A DNA stretch of 64,000 bases from Sulfurovum sp. (lineage in GTDB: Bacteria; Campylobacterota; Campylobacteria; Campylobacterales; Sulfurovaceae): assembly GCA_027049035.1 (NCBI GenBank), contig JALTVI010000026.1, forward strand, positions 1 through 64,000, written 5' to 3'. A program made the translations under genes and the position numbers. Position 1 is the first letter of the stretch. The number at the start of each line of letters is the position of its first letter. The notes below the pieces were generated by a model. That model was not told where the DNA came from and did no database searches. It saw only the letters and a list, made by a program, of their open reading frames with translations. Below are positions 61,749 to 64,000 of this stretch, piece after piece.

Positions 61749-62153
61749 TTGCCTTGTCATCACTCTTTCAACTCCCGGCAGATGCGCAGAGGATGGACCG
61801 TTATCGAACTTATCTTCGTCATCATCATCATCGGTATTCTCGCCTCCATTGCCATTGGGCGGCTTGCAGGTACACGTGACGATGCAAAACTCTCGTCAGA
61901 CGTTGCCAATATGAACATCTGTATTACCGATGCACAAGCCCACTATACTGCCACAGGAAAAGATTTCAACGCTACGGACCACTCTCCTGCGTGCGACTTT
62001 GTGACCTGTTTTGATATTGTCTACAGTATCAACGGAAAAGACTTCAACGTAACCACCAACCCCACGGCTGCACCCTACTGTGCAGATATCGACTACGTCG
62101 GCGGTGACCTCGCAAAAAGCTATGATTTTGGCGGAAGCAAGGTACAACGATGA
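61749..62153 (+). CDS. Type IV pilin-like protein 4, unusual cleavage site
   Basis: 134 residues from TTG 61749 (AAAGGAGGG seven bases upstream); ATG 61782 is the alternative. Prepilin signal RRG^WTVIELIFVIIIIGILASIAIGRLAGTRDDAK: Trp replaces Phe at +1, Gly replaces Pro at +22, Glu5 kept. Divergent from pilin 3. Likely a minor pilin. Confidence 0.82.
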   Translation: MPCHHSFNSRQMRRGWTVIELIFVIIIIGILASIAIGRLAGTRDDAKLSSDVANMNICITDAQAHYTATGKDFNATDHSPACDFVTCFDIVYSINGKDFNVTTNPTAAPYCADIDYVGGDLAKSYDFGGSKVQR

Positions 62154-62194
62154 ATCAAACGACATTAAGCAACAACATGAAAGAAGGAGCAGGC

Positions 62195-63151
62195 ATGCCA
62201 AAAGAGTGGTCCGCATTTCGCATTACATTAGTTCTCTATTTCATCATATTCCTGCTTCCGATTAGCTTCTATGCTGTCAGCAGCACTTTCAAACAGATGC
62301 AGACCGATACAAAGGTTTTGCGTATCAGCAGCAAACTGCCGGGGGCAATGCTCGTTGCAGGCAGCAACCTTCCGGTTTCACATATCGACCGGATGTTCAA
62401 AGAAGTTTTGCCATGGGTACAGCAACACGAGAAATCAGAATACTATATCGGCGGAACAACATTGATGCAGGATTTTGCAAACGCAAAGAGTTGTTGGGAA
62501 AAAGTGAAAACCGGCGGCACTGCTGCGAAATACTGTTACGCACCGGCAGACCATTTTGCCAACATCGTTGAAAAGATGATATATCTCAAACAGAAAAAGG
62601 TCATCAACCTTTTCTATATCAGCCTCTCAATTGCGATGATACTTATACTGCTTACCGTCTATTTTGTACGTATCTTCATTCATCAGCAAATGAAAAAACA
62701 TGCCATACACGACCATGAAACCGGCCTGTTCAACAAGAAGTACTGTCTTGCCGAACTGAAGTCCACCTGTGCACGCTCTGCACGCTACAACCATCCGCTT
62801 TCTCTTCTTTCCATCTCTCTTGATCAGCTTTTTGACGATATCTATAGTGACAATGAACGCAAACAGGTACTTAAGCAGCTTGGCGGACTGCTGACCGCAA
62901 CAACACGGGAGAGCGATGTCGCCTGCAGATACAGCAAAAAACATATTCTTATTATTCTGCCTGATACGGAAGAAGCGAAGAGCAAATACCTCATCAAACG
63001 TATGAAGGAGGTGCTGAAAGAGCATGACTTTATGGTCGAGCCAAAACCGGATTTCTTCTTCTCCGTCATACAATATGACCATACAGAGTCAGCGGAAGCC
63101 TGTGTTAAACGCTCAGAAACCTTTATGAAAGAGAACGGGAAAGACGATTAG
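62195..63151 (+). CDS. Membrane protein with degenerate GGDEF domain
   Basis: 318 residues from ATG 62195 (AAGGAG five bases upstream). Two membrane helices (about 12-32 and 140-163) flank a periplasmic domain of about 105 residues with two Cys. The cytoplasmic domain keeps the GGDEF outline (HDHETGLFNKKYCLAEL, LLSISLDQLFDDIYSDNERKQVLKQLGGLL) but the signature is CRYSKKHILIILPDT: no GGDEF, so no cyclase activity. Downstream of pilin 4, it may be a c-di-GMP effector or partner for pilus control. Confidence 0.7.
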   Translation: MPKEWSAFRITLVLYFIIFLLPISFYAVSSTFKQMQTDTKVLRISSKLPGAMLVAGSNLPVSHIDRMFKEVLPWVQQHEKSEYYIGGTTLMQDFANAKSCWEKVKTGGTAAKYCYAPADHFANIVEKMIYLKQKKVINLFYISLSIAMILILLTVYFVRIFIHQQMKKHAIHDHETGLFNKKYCLAELKSTCARSARYNHPLSLLSISLDQLFDDIYSDNERKQVLKQLGGLLTATTRESDVACRYSKKHILIILPDTEEAKSKYLIKRMKEVLKEHDFMVEPKPDFFFSVIQYDHTESAEACVKRSETFMKENGKDD

Positions 63152-63375
63152 AGTCCGTCGAGCGTCTCGATAAGCAGCTCTATCTCATTCTCATAGCTTG
63201 TCGCCTGCTTGGCGAGGCGCAGGTAGGCTTTTAGAAGCTTGTCGGGGGTATTATCCGTATGCAAGTTAACCCCCGCCTCGGTCAGATCTTTGTTCACAAA
63301 ATCAGCGAACGCATCTTCGAGTTTGATATTGTAGCGTTTTCCCGATATGGTCAGTCCAACAGTTTTCACTTTCAC
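63148..63375 (-). CDS. ZapA-like small protein
   Basis: 75 residues. KVKTVGLTISGKRYNIKLEDAFADFVNKDL, then a helix ending LLIETLDGL: the size and strand-helix plan of ZapA, an FtsZ-ring stabiliser. Assignment is tentative. The 5' hairpin ACTCC/GGAGT (63374-63386) includes the ribosome site. Convergent with the degenerate GGDEF gene; the stops overlap. Confidence 0.45.
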   Translation of the reverse strand: MKVKTVGLTISGKRYNIKLEDAFADFVNKDLTEAGVNLHTDNTPDKLLKAYLRLAKQATSYENEIELLIETLDGL

Positions 63376-63386
63376 TCCTTTGGAGT

Positions 63387-63464
63387 TAAATTAAAAATTA
63401 ACAGGGGAAAATTAAAAATAATCTCTCCCTCCTTTTTAATTTTTAATCGTTAACTTTTAATTCT
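63387..63464. repeat. TTAAAAATTAA-type repeats
   Basis: AATTAAAAATTAAC units face TTTTTAATTTTTAAT units between the two small genes; AT-rich member of the array family. Confidence 0.7.
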
Positions 63465-63683
63465 TCAGGCCAGCAGCGACTCTACCTGTGCGATGATCTT
63501 TTCGATCTCCGCGTCTTTCTCATCCAGTTCGCGGCGCAGTGCTTCGATCTGCTGCTCTTTTTCGCTCTGTGAGCCCGAAACGTTCAGAAGCTCGTTTCTA
63601 AGCTGTTCGTTCTCATGTTTGATCTTTTCGTAATCGATCTTGAGCTGGGTGATTTTCTCCTGCAATCTTTGCAATGCTGACAT
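63465..63683 (-). CDS. Coiled-coil small protein (ZapB-like)
   Basis: 72 residues, one continuous coiled coil (LQRLQEKITQLKIDYEKIKHENEQLRNELL ... ALRRELDEKDAEIEKIIAQVESLL). ACGGAGA precedes the ATG. Just upstream of the ZapA-like gene on the same strand, which suggests a ZapB-ZapA-like pair, though coiled coils of this length are common. Confidence 0.5.
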   Translation of the reverse strand: MSALQRLQEKITQLKIDYEKIKHENEQLRNELLNVSGSQSEKEQQIEALRRELDEKDAEIEKIIAQVESLLA

Positions 63684-63732
63684 ATACTTCTCCGTTAATG
63701 TTGAATTTTTTCGATGTGATATAATAGCGAAA

Positions 63733-63768
63733 GAATTAGGAATTAGGAATTAGGAATTAGGAATTTTG
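63733..63768. repeat. GAATTAG heptamer array
   Basis: Four units plus remainder. The opposite-sense partner ATTCCTAA lies at 63,970-64,000. Confidence 0.88.
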
Positions 63769-63864
63769 ATGAAAAAAAAAGAATATTCTGCATACAAAAA
63801 GCTATCAGTTTGCTATCAGAATCGTCAATTTGTCACTTTATTTAAATAAAGAAAAAAGAGACAG

Positions 63865-63957
63865 ATGCACCAAAGCCTCTCTAAAGATGCCAATGAAATT
63901 ATCAGCCTGCTAAATGCAATCACAAAAACCATCAAAAATAAAAGCATTACAGCGTAA
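63865..63957 (+). CDS. Short reading frame ended by a repeat module
   Basis: 30 residues, starting MHQSLSKDANEIISLLNAIT and ending KNKSITA, where the last residues and stop come from the module AAAAGCATTAC-AGC-GTAATGC. It may be the N-terminus of a gene broken by the repeat, or not a gene. The similar-sized frame at 63,769 is less convincing. Confidence 0.25.
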   Translation: MHQSLSKDANEIISLLNAITKTIKNKSITA

Positions 63958-64000
63958 TGCATACCATCATTCCTAATTCCTCATTCCTAACTCCTCACTT
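63941..64000. repeat. Forward module and ATTCCTAA array at right edge
   Basis: AAAAGCATTAC-AGC-GTAATGCATACC (63950-63965 core), then ATTCCTA/ATTCCTC units to the window end. Confidence 0.85.

Overview
The window looks like the chromosome of a free-living Campylobacterota (epsilonproteobacterium), most like a Sulfurovum/Sulfurimonas-type sulfur or hydrogen oxidiser. The tmRNA tag (ANNTDYRPAYAVA), a HemN-type coproporphyrinogen oxidase, a Csd3-like M23 peptidase, a PgbA-like protein, an ArsRS-like two-component pair and several ATRDDAK-type pilins all point there. These assignments come from reading the sequence; no database search was run. The host backbone is compact and of mid GC. A mobile element and a few cargo genes are more AT-rich.

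Layout. 0.1-3.4 kb: a minus-strand lasso-peptide locus with ABC exporter, B2 leader peptidase, HprK-like kinase and a 38-residue precursor whose predicted core has a Gly1-Asp9 ring and a C-terminal Ser. No cyclase or RRE protein lies inside the window. 3.5-9.4 kb: ribA, hemB, a toxin-antitoxin pair, a membrane-anchored amidase, argF, hemN. 9.6-17.7 kb: a GlcF-like Fe-S protein, an ArsRS-like two-component system (regulator apparently starting with ATT), a PerM-type permease, ruvB, panB, trpA, lgt. 17.8-22.8 kb: a two-gene 2-hydroxyacyl-CoA-dehydratase/activase-like system. 22.9-29.0 kb: a GGDEF protein and the operon modE-porin-modA-modB-modC-cmoM. 29.2-29.6 kb: ssrA (tmRNA).

29.56-44.13 kb is an element integrated in the 3' end of ssrA and bounded by a 15-bp direct repeat. 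It carries a tyrosine integrase, an AT-rich alpha/beta hydrolase, an HD-domain protein, a MobF relaxase-helicase with two other genes nested in another frame of its tail, VirB6, VirB5, an EexN-like lipoprotein, small proteins, a replisome-organiser-like protein, an AlpA-like regulator, a second regulator with an EexN-like secreted protein, and a structured-RNA region that includes a 5S rRNA-like gene. No T4SS ATPase, coupling protein or core complex is present, so it is probably a mobilisable element (IME) or a reduced ICE.

44.2-64 kb: a RelB/YafQ-type pair, alr, agmatine catabolism (aguA, aguB), a truncated globin, NUDIX, M23 peptidase, PgbA-like, glcD, yihY, comEC, dnaB, ispG, priA, four pilin-like genes with a degenerate GGDEF protein, and a coiled-coil/ZapA-like pair.

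The most pervasive feature is a family of composite intergenic repeats at about 17 places in the backbone and, as far as I can see, nowhere in the integrated element. Each combines short tandem heptamer arrays, hairpin modules framed by AAAAGC...GCATACC, and an inverted duplication of the edge of the adjoining gene. The gene-edge hairpins often enclose the ribosome binding site and start codon, and the arrays supply stop codons for several genes. One such unit sits in frame inside priA.
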